This document shows, in pieces, positions 35,120-44,279 of a DNA stretch of 47,557 nt. Positions within the stretch are counted from its first letter, which is position 1, and every line of letters starts with the position of its first letter. The DNA is from Aquisalimonas sp. Lineage in GTDB: Bacteria > Pseudomonadota > Gammaproteobacteria > Nitrococcales > Aquisalimonadaceae. A program made the position numbers and the translations under genes. The notes below the pieces were generated by a model. It did no database searches, was not told where the DNA came from, and saw only the letters and a program-made list of their open reading frames with translations. Location: assembly GCF_007120195.1 (NCBI RefSeq), contig NZ_SKOG01000119.1, positions 1 to 47,557 on the forward strand. Reading direction: 5' to 3'.

Positions 35120-36196
35120 ATGTGCCCTTGCTCACGCTCGGTCGCTATCGTCGGGGTCGCGGAGGCGCTGCACTCCTCGGTTGCCGGTGTTGCGGACGTG
35201 ATCAACAGCGCTTCGCGTCCGGGCTGGGTTGGCGACACGCCGGGAGTCCCGTCATTCGACGTACGGATCCTTACGGACCTGAGTCAGCCTGCCGGTGACA
35301 GCCTGCCCTTCCGGGTGGACGGGACCATCACCGCGGTGGACCGCGTCAGTATCGTGATTTTGCCGTCTCTGGCGGTGAGTCCGGTTGACTGGCGACCCGG
35401 CGGGCACCCGCAGCTGCTGGCCTGGGTGCGTCGGATGAACGGCCTCGGGGCGATGTTGTGCGCTATCGGCTCGGGGGTATTACTCCTTGCGGAAACCGGG
35501 CTCCTCGACGGACACGAGGCGACCACGCACTGGGCGTACGCGGATCTCTTCCATCGCCGCTTTCCGGGGGTTCGGTTGCGGCCGGACCACTTGCTGCTTC
35601 TGTACGGCGGTACAGGCACGATCATCATGACCGGTGCCTATGGTTCCTGGAATGACCTGGCACTGTATCTGGTTGTTCGGCATGCGGGTTACGCCGCGGC
35701 GGAACGGGTTGCGCGTTTTCTGCTACTGAGAGTGGCCGGTAGACGGGCTGGCGCCGTTCGTGCTCTTCACCCCGCCCCGGCATCACCGGGATGCGGTGAT
35801 CCATGTCGCCCAGGACTGGCTTGACCGGCATTTTGACGCGGTCTCGCCGGTGGAGACCGCGAGCCTGCGGTCCGGCTTTTTTCGCAGAGCACGTTCAAGC
35901 GCCGCTTTGTAAACGCGACCGGCTACACACCGATTCACGACGTGCAGGAACTGCGAGTGGACGCCGCGCGCACCCTGCTAACGTGCAGTCGCCTGTCCGT
36001 GGATGAAATCGCCTGGAAGGTCGGGTATGTCGAGCCGGCGTTCTTCCGCCGGCTCTTCAAGCGCATGACCGGGGTCAGTCCCAGCGCGTACCGTCGGCAG
36101 TCGCAACGGTTGTCAGGGGCCCTGCCGGGCCCCGAGTCAGATTGGGCGGCGTTTCCCGGTGTGAATCCACCCGCGCCGCTCCATAGCGATCCCTGA
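35120..36196 (+). pseudogene. GlxA-type AraC-family regulator, two frameshifts
   Basis: A transcription factor with an N-terminal DJ-1/PfpI-like domain (VAIVGVAEALHSSVAGVADV to about 35700) and a C-terminal AraC helix-turn-helix (TFKRRFVNATGYTPIHDVQE, VDEIAWKVGYVEPAFFRRLF). The frame breaks near 35740, and again at the T6 run near 35872 to 35877. Divergent from the amine-oxidation operon, it was probably its regulator. It ends at 36196. Confidence 0.82.
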
Positions 36197-36368
36197 ATTA
36201 CGGCGGGGCAGATAACCTGCTCCCACGGCCTGTAACCCCCGGAAAAGGGGAGTCGGACCATTGTATCCAAAGGCGGGTGAATGCCGTCACCGTGATACCC
36301 GCGGACGACGGGCCTGCGGGTGTAAGAGCGCGCGTGCGCTACCCTCGGTGCCTATAGGATGTCGGCCT

Positions 36369-36750
36369 ATGTTCAACTTCGAGCGCGGTGAGCCCAAAGG
36401 TGAATCACCCGTGGAGGGGCTCAGCCCCGGCACCTTTCGTGCCGAGTTCACCGGGACGGTCACGACCGTCCTCGAAGGCGTGGCCTCATTCTCCTCGTCA
36501 GAGGACGAGGGTGGATTCGTCCTGTCCCTGGCCGCGCTCGGCCCCGACGGTATCAATCTCCACCGCCACGGGGCAGGACGGCCATCTCCCGGAAGCCATC
36601 CCGTCATGGACTTCCAGGCTGCAATGTTTGGGTCCGACGGGTTCTGGTGCAGTGTGTTTCTCACTGATGGGGCGGATTGTTTTTCAGCGAGAGCGGCACG
36701 CTCACGGTTACCGGCTCCTCAGAGAAGGAACTCTCGGGGGCGGTGGCTTT
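36369..36750 (+). pseudogene. DUF6252-like secreted beta-sandwich protein, broken
   Basis: MFNFERGEPKGESPVEGLSP, then GTFRAEFTGTVTTVLEGVASF and INLHRHGAGRPSPGSHPVMDF. After a T5 run at 36680-36684 the continuing match (FSESGTLTVTGSSEKELSG) is in another frame. No signal peptide remains. The fragment runs directly into the ettA remnant. Confidence 0.5.
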
Positions 36751-36752
36751 CT

Positions 36753-37109
36753 CGGCAGCGGGAGGCCAAGCAAGAGGCCTCACGGCAGAAGGTGATCAAG
36801 CATGAGCTGCAGTGAGTGCGCTCGAAGGACCGCCCGGCCAAGAGCAAGGCGGGCGAGGTGGTGATCGGCGCCACCGTCGACATCGCCGACGTGCTGGAGG
36901 AGGCCTCGCTGACCGTCCCCGGCTGCGCCATGATCATCTCCCACGACCGCTGATTCTTGGACCGCGTCGCCACGCATATCCGGGCCTTCGAGGGCGACTC
37001 CCACGTGGAGTTCTTCGAGAGCAACGACGCCGAGCATGAGGCCGACCACAAGAAGCGCGGGGGCGACGACACCCCACACCGCATGAAGTACAAGCACATC
37101 GACGCCTGA
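36753..37109 (+). pseudogene. ettA: Shredded ettA (ABC-F translation factor) remnant
   Basis: EttA gates the ribosome according to energy charge. Pieces of the linker (REAKQEASRQKVIKHELQ, RPAKSKA), the second ATPase start (GEVVIGATVDIADV) and the C-terminus (LTVPGCAMIISHDR, FLDRVATHIRAFEGD, HRMKYKHIDA) are joined by internal deletions. Two TGA codons, at 36813 and 36951, each occupy a position where the family has Trp (ELEWVR, HDRWFLDR), and the frame is kept throughout. A good terminator follows. Confidence 0.85.
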
Positions 37110-37132
37110 TGCGGCGTCTCGTGCCGCTGCAG

Positions 37133-37160
37133 AAAAGGCCCAACCGAGGTGGGGCCTTTT
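37133..37160 (+). terminator. Intrinsic terminator behind the ettA remnant
   Basis: AAAAGGCCC (37133-37141) and GGGCCTTTT (37152-37160) form a 9-bp stem whose 3' arm ends in T. This is the original ettA terminator, retained although the gene is dead. Confidence 0.8.
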
Positions 37161-37227
37161 GCTTGCCAGCCGGCGGATCCTGCCTCACTGTGCAAACAAG
37201 CTCTTCACCAAAAGCGTATCCGACATC

Positions 37228-38571
37228 ATGAATATCGGCCTGCTTCGTTACCCCTTGCAGGTGACCAAGGCTTTCCGCCAGAGCATCGCCTACCTTCCCA
37301 GCATGCTGGCGCTGGGGTATTTCCTGCTCGGGCTGCTGGCTGTGCTGCCTTGGGCGCAGATGTTCTCACTACCGGCTTCCCTTGATTTTCTGGGATTCGA
37401 CGACAGCGATACACCGCGAATCCTGCTCTCGACTCTGATCGCCGGGATGATATCGCTGGTGGTATTCAGTTTCTCGATGGTCATGTCCGTTCTTTCCCAG
37501 GCCGGCGGCAACTTCTCACACAAGCTGGTCTTCGGACTCGTAACCGAACGCCATCACCAGTGGGTGCTAGGCAACTATCTCGGCACCATTCTGTATATCC
37601 TGATGCTGCTGGTGGTGCCGATAGGCGACGAGCCGAGCCTGGGTCGTTCCCTGTGGACCTACCTGGGAGCGGGGATGGTCATCCATTGTCTGGGACTTTT
37701 CGTCTACTTCATTCACAAGGCGTCTCAGACCGTGCAGATCAACTCGGTAGTCACGGGACTTCACCAGGCCACGAACGCCTCCCTGTTGCACCTGGAGGAA
37801 CAACAAGAGAGCGAGCGCTATCGCCTGCTGGACAGGCCACCGACCATTTCTGACAAGGCCTTCGTGGTTCGCTCACAAAGGACCGGCTTTATCCAGCATG
37901 CCGATCTCGACAACCTTGCGGAACTGGCTGAACAGCTGGACGGGAGCATCCATCTCAACTTTTCACCGGGCGACTTCACGCTCTCAAACTTCCCATTGTT
38001 CTACGTCGAGAGCATGCACGCTCCAGGCGATGAATGGCAGGAATCACTGCGCGCGCAGCTTGTCTACGGCGACGGAGAATCGGTAGAGGACATTCATCTA
38101 CACGGCATGACACAACTCATGGAAGTGGCCGTCAAGGCGCTCTCTCCCGGCGTCAACGATCCCGGCACCGCACGACTTTGTATCAATCAATTGACCGACC
38201 TGCTGAGGCAGAGGCTCGATTGCCACCCAGGCAATGCCTGGGTGGATATCCGGGACACCCTTCGGGTAACCTGGCCCGTCGAAGGCTTCGACAGCCTGCT
38301 TTACAGGGTTTTCTCCCCCATACTGCACTACGGCCGCGACGATATCTCCATAGGCCTTAGCCTGCTCAAGGCACTGAAGTCACTATCGCTTTACGCAGAA
38401 GGTAGAGACCTTGTCCTGTTGCAGGCCCATGCCAACCGCGTGATTACCGTACTGACCAACGCCGCCAGGCACGACCTGGATCGTGAGTTCGTGACCCAGA
38501 GGCTGGTCAGTGGCGAGCATCGACTCACCCTGCCCGAAGCCCTTCCTGGCCGCACCCGGCCTTATCGTTGA
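37228..38571 (+). CDS. DUF2254 family membrane protein
   Basis: 447 residues with four strong hydrophobic segments in the first 200 (including MLALGYFLLGLLAVLPW, LLSTLIAGMISLVVFSFSMV and GTILYILMLLVVPIG) and a soluble C-terminal half with SPGVNDPGTARLCINQL. This matches DUF2254, an inner-membrane family of unknown function. ATG 37228 (MNIGLLRYPLQVTKAF) is chosen since earlier in-frame sequence lies in the preceding terminator region. Confidence 0.85.
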   Translation: MNIGLLRYPLQVTKAFRQSIAYLPSMLALGYFLLGLLAVLPWAQMFSLPASLDFLGFDDSDTPRILLSTLIAGMISLVVFSFSMVMSVLSQAGGNFSHKLVFGLVTERHHQWVLGNYLGTILYILMLLVVPIGDEPSLGRSLWTYLGAGMVIHCLGLFVYFIHKASQTVQINSVVTGLHQATNASLLHLEEQQESERYRLLDRPPTISDKAFVVRSQRTGFIQHADLDNLAELAEQLDGSIHLNFSPGDFTLSNFPLFYVESMHAPGDEWQESLRAQLVYGDGESVEDIHLHGMTQLMEVAVKALSPGVNDPGTARLCINQLTDLLRQRLDCHPGNAWVDIRDTLRVTWPVEGFDSLLYRVFSPILHYGRDDISIGLSLLKALKSLSLYAEGRDLVLLQAHANRVITVLTNAARHDLDREFVTQRLVSGEHRLTLPEALPGRTRPYR

Positions 38572-38584
38572 GTCGCTGTCCGAG

Positions 38585-38740
38585 CTATCGTCGAGCGAAG
38601 ATCAGCGACACCACGAACAGGATCAGGAACAGCACCAAGAGGATGTGGGCGATCGAGGTACCCACCCCGGCGATGCCGGTGAAGCCGAGCCCCCCGGCGA
38701 TGGTCGCACTGATCAGCAACAGCCGGGCGTTGATGCCTAC
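38585..38740 (-). pseudogene. DUF1328 (YtjA-like) C-terminal fragment
   Basis: [20 protein letters not shown] and [20 protein letters not shown] give the two-helix DUF1328 membrane protein. The N-terminal helix has been replaced by unrelated sequence (open to 38884), so the gene is truncated. It converges with the DUF2254 gene. Confidence 0.7.
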
Positions 38741-38989
38741 CGCATTGCCGTCGGGCGGCAGCAGGGTCGCAAGGAAGAATGGCCCCGGAGCCGCTGGCCC
38801 TGTCGCCCGCAGCGCGGGCACCGCCTGGTCTGTTCGGCTGACGTTCCCCGCGTTCAACCCGGGATGCTGGCAACCGGAGGGCACGGCAGGCCCTCAGCTG
38901 ACCTGACGGCTGAAACTGATCGCAAAAAGGGCAGTGGCGGGGGAGAGTTCTTGGGGTTTCGGGCTGGCGGCGACGGACATTGGCTCCTC

Positions 38990-39319
38990 AGACGCTTACC
39001 ATGGATGAAGAACAGGATGCCGCGCGCGCTGCAGTAGCGCCCGAGACGGGGGCAGTCCATGCGATAGCCGGTGCCGTACTACACGGTGCTCCCCGTGAAG
39101 AGGCGGGTGCGCTCGTCGCACGCCGCCTCGAGCGCGTCTCCGGGCGACTGGCCGGGCCTCGGTTTCCATCCAGTCCGGGAACGCGCCGCCATGGCTGCGC
39201 GTGCACATCTGCTCGGCGAACCGCTGCACCGCATCCGCGCAGCGGCGTGGCCACGGGCCGACACCCGCATGGTTCAGGTGGATAATGCCGTCGTAGGGGA
39301 ACTCGCGGGCGAGGTTCAC
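38990..39319 (-). pseudogene. Class V aminotransferase N-terminal fragment, frameshifted
   Basis: The GTG start (39317-39319) overlaps the exchanger stop as GTGA. It reads MNLAREFPYDGIIHLNHAGV, GPWPRRCADAVQRFAEQM and WMETEARP, then loses frame; further on, another frame gives PRLGRYCSARGILFFIHG, the cofactor-site region of the family. The lysine half is absent. Unrelated in detail to the intact aminotransferase at 17840. Confidence 0.75.
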
Positions 39320-40266
39320 GCGTTCGCCACCAGCCAGCCGAGGTAGACCGCGTAGCCTGTGAGGAGCAACGCGCCTTCGATGCGTGAGATGACGAAACCG
39401 CTGCGCAGCACCGGCAACGCGACCAGCGCGAAACCGACCATTACGCCGAGGTCGACCCACGAGACGTCGCCGACTGCGAGCGGCACGACGAACGCGGCTA
39501 ATCCGAGCACGCAAAGTATGTTGAACAGGTTGGAGCCGAGCACGTTGCCGACGGCGATGTCGCCTTCGCCGCGTCTGGACGCGACCGCGGACGTTGCGAG
39601 CTCGGGGAGGCTCGTGCCGACCGCGATGATCGTGAGGCCGATCAGTGCCTCCCGCAGTCCGAAATGACGCGCGATCTCCACCGAGGCGTCAACCAGAAGG
39701 TTCGCGCCTGTGACCAGCAGCGCGAGGCCGACGACCGCGAGCAGCGCGTAATGCCACAGCGGCCGGACCGCCGCCGGTACCAGGTCCGCGTATTCGGCGG
39801 TGACGATCGCGTTGGTCTCCGCGCGGGCCGCGCGCACGCTGTACACGACGTACGTGACCAGCGCGAGGACCAGGCCCGCCCCCTCAACGCGGCCGAGTAC
39901 GCCGTTCCACAGCAGCGCACACAACAGCAGCGAAGCGCCGATCATCAACGGCACTTCGATACGGATGACCTGCGCTTGGACCGACAACGGTCGCACGAGC
40001 GCCGCGATGCCGAGGATGAGCGCGATGTTGGCGATGTTCGAGCCGATCACGTTGCCGAGCGCAATCGCGCCACGCCCGGCGAGACCCGCTTCGAGGCTGA
40101 CCGCGAGTTCCGGCGCGCTGGTGCCGAACGCCACGACCGTGAGGCCTATGACGAGCGGCGTGAGGCCGAGCCGCAGGCCGAGTGCGGACGCGCCGCGCAC
40201 CAGCCATTCCGCCCCGAAATATAGGAGCGTCAGGCCTGCAACGAGTTGTAGTCCTGTCACGATCAT
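39316..40266 (-). CDS. Calcium/sodium antiporter (YrbG type)
   Basis: 316-residue inner-membrane exchanger with ten hydrophobic segments in two inverted halves. Each half carries an alpha-repeat: GLTVVAFGTSAPELAVSLEA with GNVIGSNIANIALILG, and GLTIIAVGTSLPELATS with GNVLGSNLFNILCVLG. The acidic Glu in each PEL forms the ion site. ATG 40266 gives the usual beginning MIVTGLQLVAGLTLLYFG; the frame upstream is open but not family-like. It exports Ca2+ in exchange for Na+ or H+. Confidence 0.94.
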   Translation of the reverse strand: MIVTGLQLVAGLTLLYFGAEWLVRGASALGLRLGLTPLVIGLTVVAFGTSAPELAVSLEAGLAGRGAIALGNVIGSNIANIALILGIAALVRPLSVQAQVIRIEVPLMIGASLLLCALLWNGVLGRVEGAGLVLALVTYVVYSVRAARAETNAIVTAEYADLVPAAVRPLWHYALLAVVGLALLVTGANLLVDASVEIARHFGLREALIGLTIIAVGTSLPELATSAVASRRGEGDIAVGNVLGSNLFNILCVLGLAAFVVPLAVGDVSWVDLGVMVGFALVALPVLRSGFVISRIEGALLLTGYAVYLGWLVANA

Positions 40267-40526
40267 GACTGGAGTCACCCCGCGCACGGTGCCATGGTCC
40301 GTCGCATTACGCTGCTGGTGGTGGTTGGGCTCAGCAATTAAATTTTGGCGCTGAAGCCAGGCTCTCTCGGGCGTCGGCGCGCAGTGGATAGAGGAAGATA
40401 CGCTATGATCCGTAACGCCTCGAGCTTGCTGGAAGCGCGACGGCACACGGGCAGCGAGCCGGAACGGTAGGCGGGGCTGCAACCCGTGAGCATGTTCAGG
40501 CACATCGATGGTTTCCGGTGCCGCTG

Positions 40527-41306
40527 ATGACCGACGGAGGGTGGCTCGAGATGACCCGACGGCTGACGCTCCCTGACGGCCGCTCCACTGCGATTTTGTT
40601 CCTGCACGGCTATCTCGGGGTGTTTCCGCGATGGCTGTACTGGCGGCATTGCCGGGCGCTGTTCGCGGAATTGCAGGCGGCGGGCTTTCGGATCGTGGTA
40701 CCGAGCGTGTCTGTAACCGGCAGCGTTGCGCGTCGTGCCGGCAAGGCTGCGAAGGTCATGGCCGGCCTGCCCGAGGAGCAGATCGTGCTGGTCGGGCACA
40801 GCATGGGCGGACTCGATGCCCGCGACATCGCCAGGCACCGCGATCCTGGCCGGCGCGTGATCGCGGTGCTCACGCTCGGCACGCCGCATCGCGGCTCCTC
40901 GCTGGCACACTGGGCGATACATACGCCCCGAGGCCTCGCCCGCCTCGCGCGCATGTTCGATCGCGGGGCGCTGTTCGACCTGACCCCGGAGGCGGCGGCG
41001 GCGTTCAATCAACGGGTGCCCGATCGGGATGACGTGCACTACACCGCGGTGGTGGCGCAGCGCCCGGAGGTGGAACTGGCGCGCACCCTGGTCCCCTATG
41101 GCCGCATGCTAACGGCCGAGGAAGGCCCCAATGACGGTATGGTCTGCGTCGCCTCAGCTTCCTGGGGCACGCGGCCGATCACCGTGCGCGCCGATCATCT
41201 CGAGCTGGCCGGCTGGAGCCTGCCGCCCCAGGTCGAGGAGCTGGGCCGCCCCTTCGATCACCTGAACGGCCTGCGTCAGGCGCTGGCGCAGGCTATGGGC
41301 GTATAA
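40527..41306 (+). CDS. Lipase-like alpha/beta hydrolase
   Basis: 259 residues from ATG 40527 (MTDGGWLEM; ATG 40518 is possible). The oxyanion segment is ILFLHGYLG, the nucleophile elbow GHSMGGLDARDIA and the acid/His part lies in the C-terminal third (NDGMV, PFDHLN). It resembles triacylglycerol-lipase/esterase proteins without a signal peptide. The substrate is unknown. The membrane-protein gene begins 58 bases later and is probably cotranscribed. Confidence 0.88.
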   Translation: MTDGGWLEMTRRLTLPDGRSTAILFLHGYLGVFPRWLYWRHCRALFAELQAAGFRIVVPSVSVTGSVARRAGKAAKVMAGLPEEQIVLVGHSMGGLDARDIARHRDPGRRVIAVLTLGTPHRGSSLAHWAIHTPRGLARLARMFDRGALFDLTPEAAAAFNQRVPDRDDVHYTAVVAQRPEVELARTLVPYGRMLTAEEGPNDGMVCVASASWGTRPITVRADHLELAGWSLPPQVEELGRPFDHLNGLRQALAQAMGV

Positions 41307-41364
41307 TAGCGACCTTCTCGCATGACCGGTGTGCCTGATGTGCGTCGCGGCCGGGAGGATGCTC

Positions 41365-42693
41365 ATGGCGCGTAGACGTTCCGAAACCGAGGACGGCGTC
41401 CTTCGGCCCGCCCGACCGGCCTCCGAATACGGCTGGCTGTTGTTGCTGACCCTGCCGCCGGTGGTGGTGGCACTCGCACTGGTGGTGGCGAGCGAGCCGC
41501 TGGCGCTGACCCGCGTCATAGAATGGCACGATCCGGTCTTCTTCCAGTACAATCTCCTCTTGCTGACGACGGCGGTGCTGTTTGTCCCGGTGATCGTGTG
41601 GCGGTATGTCGCCGTCATGGCAGCGGAGAAAGAGCAGCGCCTCGCGCGCGAGATTCCGGCGCGCGACTGGCCGGAAGTAGAGCTGACGGTGCATCGCAGG
41701 GTGCAGGAGAACTTCCGTTTCCGGCGCTATCTCGGCAGCGTCGCGGCGCTAATGCTGGTGGTGCTGCTCGGCGCCTCGGCGATCCTTCTGCTCAAGCCCA
41801 GCATGGACGGCGAGGTCGCCGGCGTCAGCTACGATACCGGCGCCAATCTGCTGCTGCTCGGGCCGTTCATCCTGGAGCCGCCTGACTCAGCGACTTACCA
41901 GAATCGCCTCGTGGTTAGTCTGACCGCGTTCCAGTTCGGTTTTCTCGGCGCCTATGTCTATTTCCTCACCCACTTGATGCGCAGTTATTTCACCGTTGAC
42001 CTGAGCCCGAGTACGTTCGTTGAGGGGAGTGTGCGCATGGTAACCGCCAGCTTGTTGGCAGTCGTGCTCGGCTTCCTCCTTCCGGCGATCCTCCGCGCCG
42101 ATCCCGCCGGCGACCCGGCGGCCTACCGCCAATCCGTGCATGCCTTGCCGGTGATCGCGTTCTTCCTCGGCTATTTCCCGAGTCGGGCGTTGTTGCTGCT
42201 TGAGAAGACTGCAAGCTCCCTGCTCGCCATGACGACTCGGAGCTACCGCGCCACCTCGCTTGGCGAGCTGAACGGCATGAGCTACGCGCACGAAATGCGC
42301 CTGGTGCGCGAGGGCTACGACAATATGGAGAACCTCGCACGCGCCGACGCGCTGGATCTCGCCGTGCGCACCGGGCTCGGCTACGGCCAGCTCCATGCCT
42401 GGATCGGTCAAGCCTGGCTGCGCGAGCGCCTCGGCGGCGAGGGCTACGAGGCTTTTCGCGCCGCCACCGGCTTGCTTGGTCGCGGCGACATCGAGCGCTA
42501 TCTCGCCGTGCGCGAGGATTCCAAGACCGCAGTCGACGAGATCGTCCACCACCTCGCCGATCCGGGCGCCGCTGAACGCCTGCGTATCCTCTGCCGCCTC
42601 CTCGCCTCGTCCGAGGCGCAGTCACCGTCCCGCGGCCAGCCGCTGCCAGACACGAAGCCACCTTCGACTCTGTCGGCCTCGAAGCTCACATAG
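41365..42693 (+). CDS. Multi-pass membrane protein of unknown function
   Basis: 442 residues. Hydrophobic segments are at GWLLLLTLPPVVVALALVV, NLLLLTTAVLFVPVIVW, LGSVAALMLVVLLGASAILLL, LTAFQFGFLGAYVYFL, ASLLAVVLGFLLPAIL and VIAFFLGYFPSRALLLL, about six helices. The C-terminal 150 residues are soluble and helical (LARADALDLAVRTGLGYGQL). GGGAGG 8 bases before ATG 41365 decides the start. I do not recognise the family. Confidence 0.75.
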   Translation: MARRRSETEDGVLRPARPASEYGWLLLLTLPPVVVALALVVASEPLALTRVIEWHDPVFFQYNLLLLTTAVLFVPVIVWRYVAVMAAEKEQRLAREIPARDWPEVELTVHRRVQENFRFRRYLGSVAALMLVVLLGASAILLLKPSMDGEVAGVSYDTGANLLLLGPFILEPPDSATYQNRLVVSLTAFQFGFLGAYVYFLTHLMRSYFTVDLSPSTFVEGSVRMVTASLLAVVLGFLLPAILRADPAGDPAAYRQSVHALPVIAFFLGYFPSRALLLLEKTASSLLAMTTRSYRATSLGELNGMSYAHEMRLVREGYDNMENLARADALDLAVRTGLGYGQLHAWIGQAWLRERLGGEGYEAFRAATGLLGRGDIERYLAVREDSKTAVDEIVHHLADPGAAERLRILCRLLASSEAQSPSRGQPLPDTKPPSTLSASKLT

Positions 42694-42724
42694 ACCGCAT
42701 CGGCGGCATCTCGCCAAGTCGATC

Positions 42725-43140
42725 GTGGTGATCGCCGTGTAGGTTCATGAACCCAAGGGCTTTGGCCGTGTGCGTCTCGCCCGGGTCGAGAAGAAAGATC
42801 GCGAACACATTATGCCGTTCATTGTCGATGCAATCAGCCACACGAATATGGCTACGAACGCGGGGCCACCGTTCTTTTCGGGGCCCGGGAGCCCGCGCAT
42901 CTTGCCATGCCCGGTGTGCATCGGATCTCCGCGCTGCTTAAGCGATGGCTGCTGAGCACCCACCAAGGCTCAGTGCACCCCGCCCAATTGGACCACTATC
43001 TCGATGAGTTCGCTTTGCGCTTCAACCGCCGCTCAGCACGATCGCGGGGGTTGTTGTTCTGCCGGCTCCTGGAGCAGGCCGTGATCAATCCGCCCGCCAC
43101 CTACGAAACCATCAAAGCGAAGCATCAACCCAATATATAG
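42725..43140 (+). pseudogene. IS1595-family transposase remnant
   Basis: First part: VVIAV, a TAG at 42740, then VHEPKGFGRVRLARVEKKDREH in pieces. Second part in another frame from 42907: PGVHRISALLKRWLLSTHQG, LDHYLDEFALRFNRR, LLFCRLLEQAV, the C-terminal end of IS1595 transposases. The middle with the second catalytic acid is deleted. Confidence 0.85.
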
Positions 43141-43179
43141 TGGGTGGTGGAGCTAGCAAGATAGTCTGACCACCTGGCC

Positions 43180-43521
43180 GGGCAGGGCCGGCCGTTACCG
43201 CATTACCTGCAGCAGGAGTTCGAAGACTATCTCAAGTGCGGGCGGCTCGAGCATGGCTTCCTTCGGGTGCGCTGCGATATCGGCATCCACATCGACAAAT
43301 CGGCAGGAGTGCCGATTTGCACAACCGCGGGCTGCCGCGAGGCGGTCGGGTACAGGGATGTTGTTGTACCCGATGAAACCTGCCCGGGGTGTGGCGGGGC
43401 AGTGCGGGTCATCGCCTGCATCGAGTCTCCCGAGGTGATCGAGAAGATTCTCACACACCTGGACGCGAACGCGGCTGAGCGCGAAGCATTGCGGCGAGCG
43501 CCTCGCCGGCCGCCGCCCTAG
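43180..43521 (+). pseudogene. IS91-family transposase with internal deletion
   Basis: The N-terminal zinc-domain part LPHYLQQEFEDYLKCGRLEH and GFLRVRC is joined in frame to a segment with CPGCGGAVRVIACIESPEVI and the C-terminus EKILTHLDANAAEREALRR. Several hundred residues, including the HUH catalytic centre, are gone. The single reading stays open through the junction to TAG at 43521. Confidence 0.75.
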
Positions 43522-44279
43522 CGGGGCTGTTCGACGAGAGGGGATGACCCAACGATGACCCTCCTTGGGGCAGCGACGCTGGCGGTGCGGCAATGGCCTC
43601 GCCTGTCCAAAAGACCGGCGGGAGGCGGAGCCGTACCCCGCAAGTGCGTCAACGGGATGGATTCGGGCGCCGGGACGCTACCCTGCGGCGATTGTCGAGT
43701 CGGTGTGACCGCCGGCCGCGGCTGCCCGCATGGGTCAGGCGAGACTGTCGGCCGCCAAAAAGGTGGTTTATGCCGCCTATACGCCCTTGGCCCGTAACTT
43801 GCCGCGCTAGTCCCGCGGCTGTGCCCGAGTGCAGCTGAGGCGGCTGAGGTCGTTTGACATAGGCGATGAAGCAACAAGCGCATCACAAAGCAGCTCAGCG
43901 CACAGCTCCTGATCGAGGAATCCGTTCTGCGCTGGGTAGAGACGGTCGATCTTGGCTTACGTGGTAGCCGAATCACTCAGGCACCGGCGCAGGCACGACG
44001 CGGCCTTCCCTGCCTGCTCGTGCTGTTGGTGGCCTCCGAGCCAGTGAAGGCGATCACCGCGAGTGGCAACATCACCCACGTTGCCCATTGGGCAAGCGGT
44101 ATTTGCCTCCGCAGGCTGGATGCGCGTGATTTCGACACCCTCCACACGATCGTACTGGAGGCCCTGCACCCGGGCACGGACATCACCCCGGAGATACTTG
44201 CAGGCCACGTTCCCGATTTGATGGATTGGAGCCTTGGTATCGGCGAGCTCGAAGACGGAAGCCGCTGAGCCAAAGTCTC
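43522..44279. other. No confident gene
   Basis: Readings such as 44020-44268 plus and 43957-44331 minus overlap each other and match nothing I recognise. Around 43890-43960 a plus frame reads ITKQLSAQLLIEESVLRWVE, protein-like and perhaps a transposase start, but too short to name. Confidence 0.4.

Noticed and set aside
36369-37109. TGA read as tryptophan or selenocysteine in the ettA remnant
   Set aside because: Intact genes in the window end with TGA, no SECIS-like element was seen and the gene has large deletions; decay is the simpler explanation.
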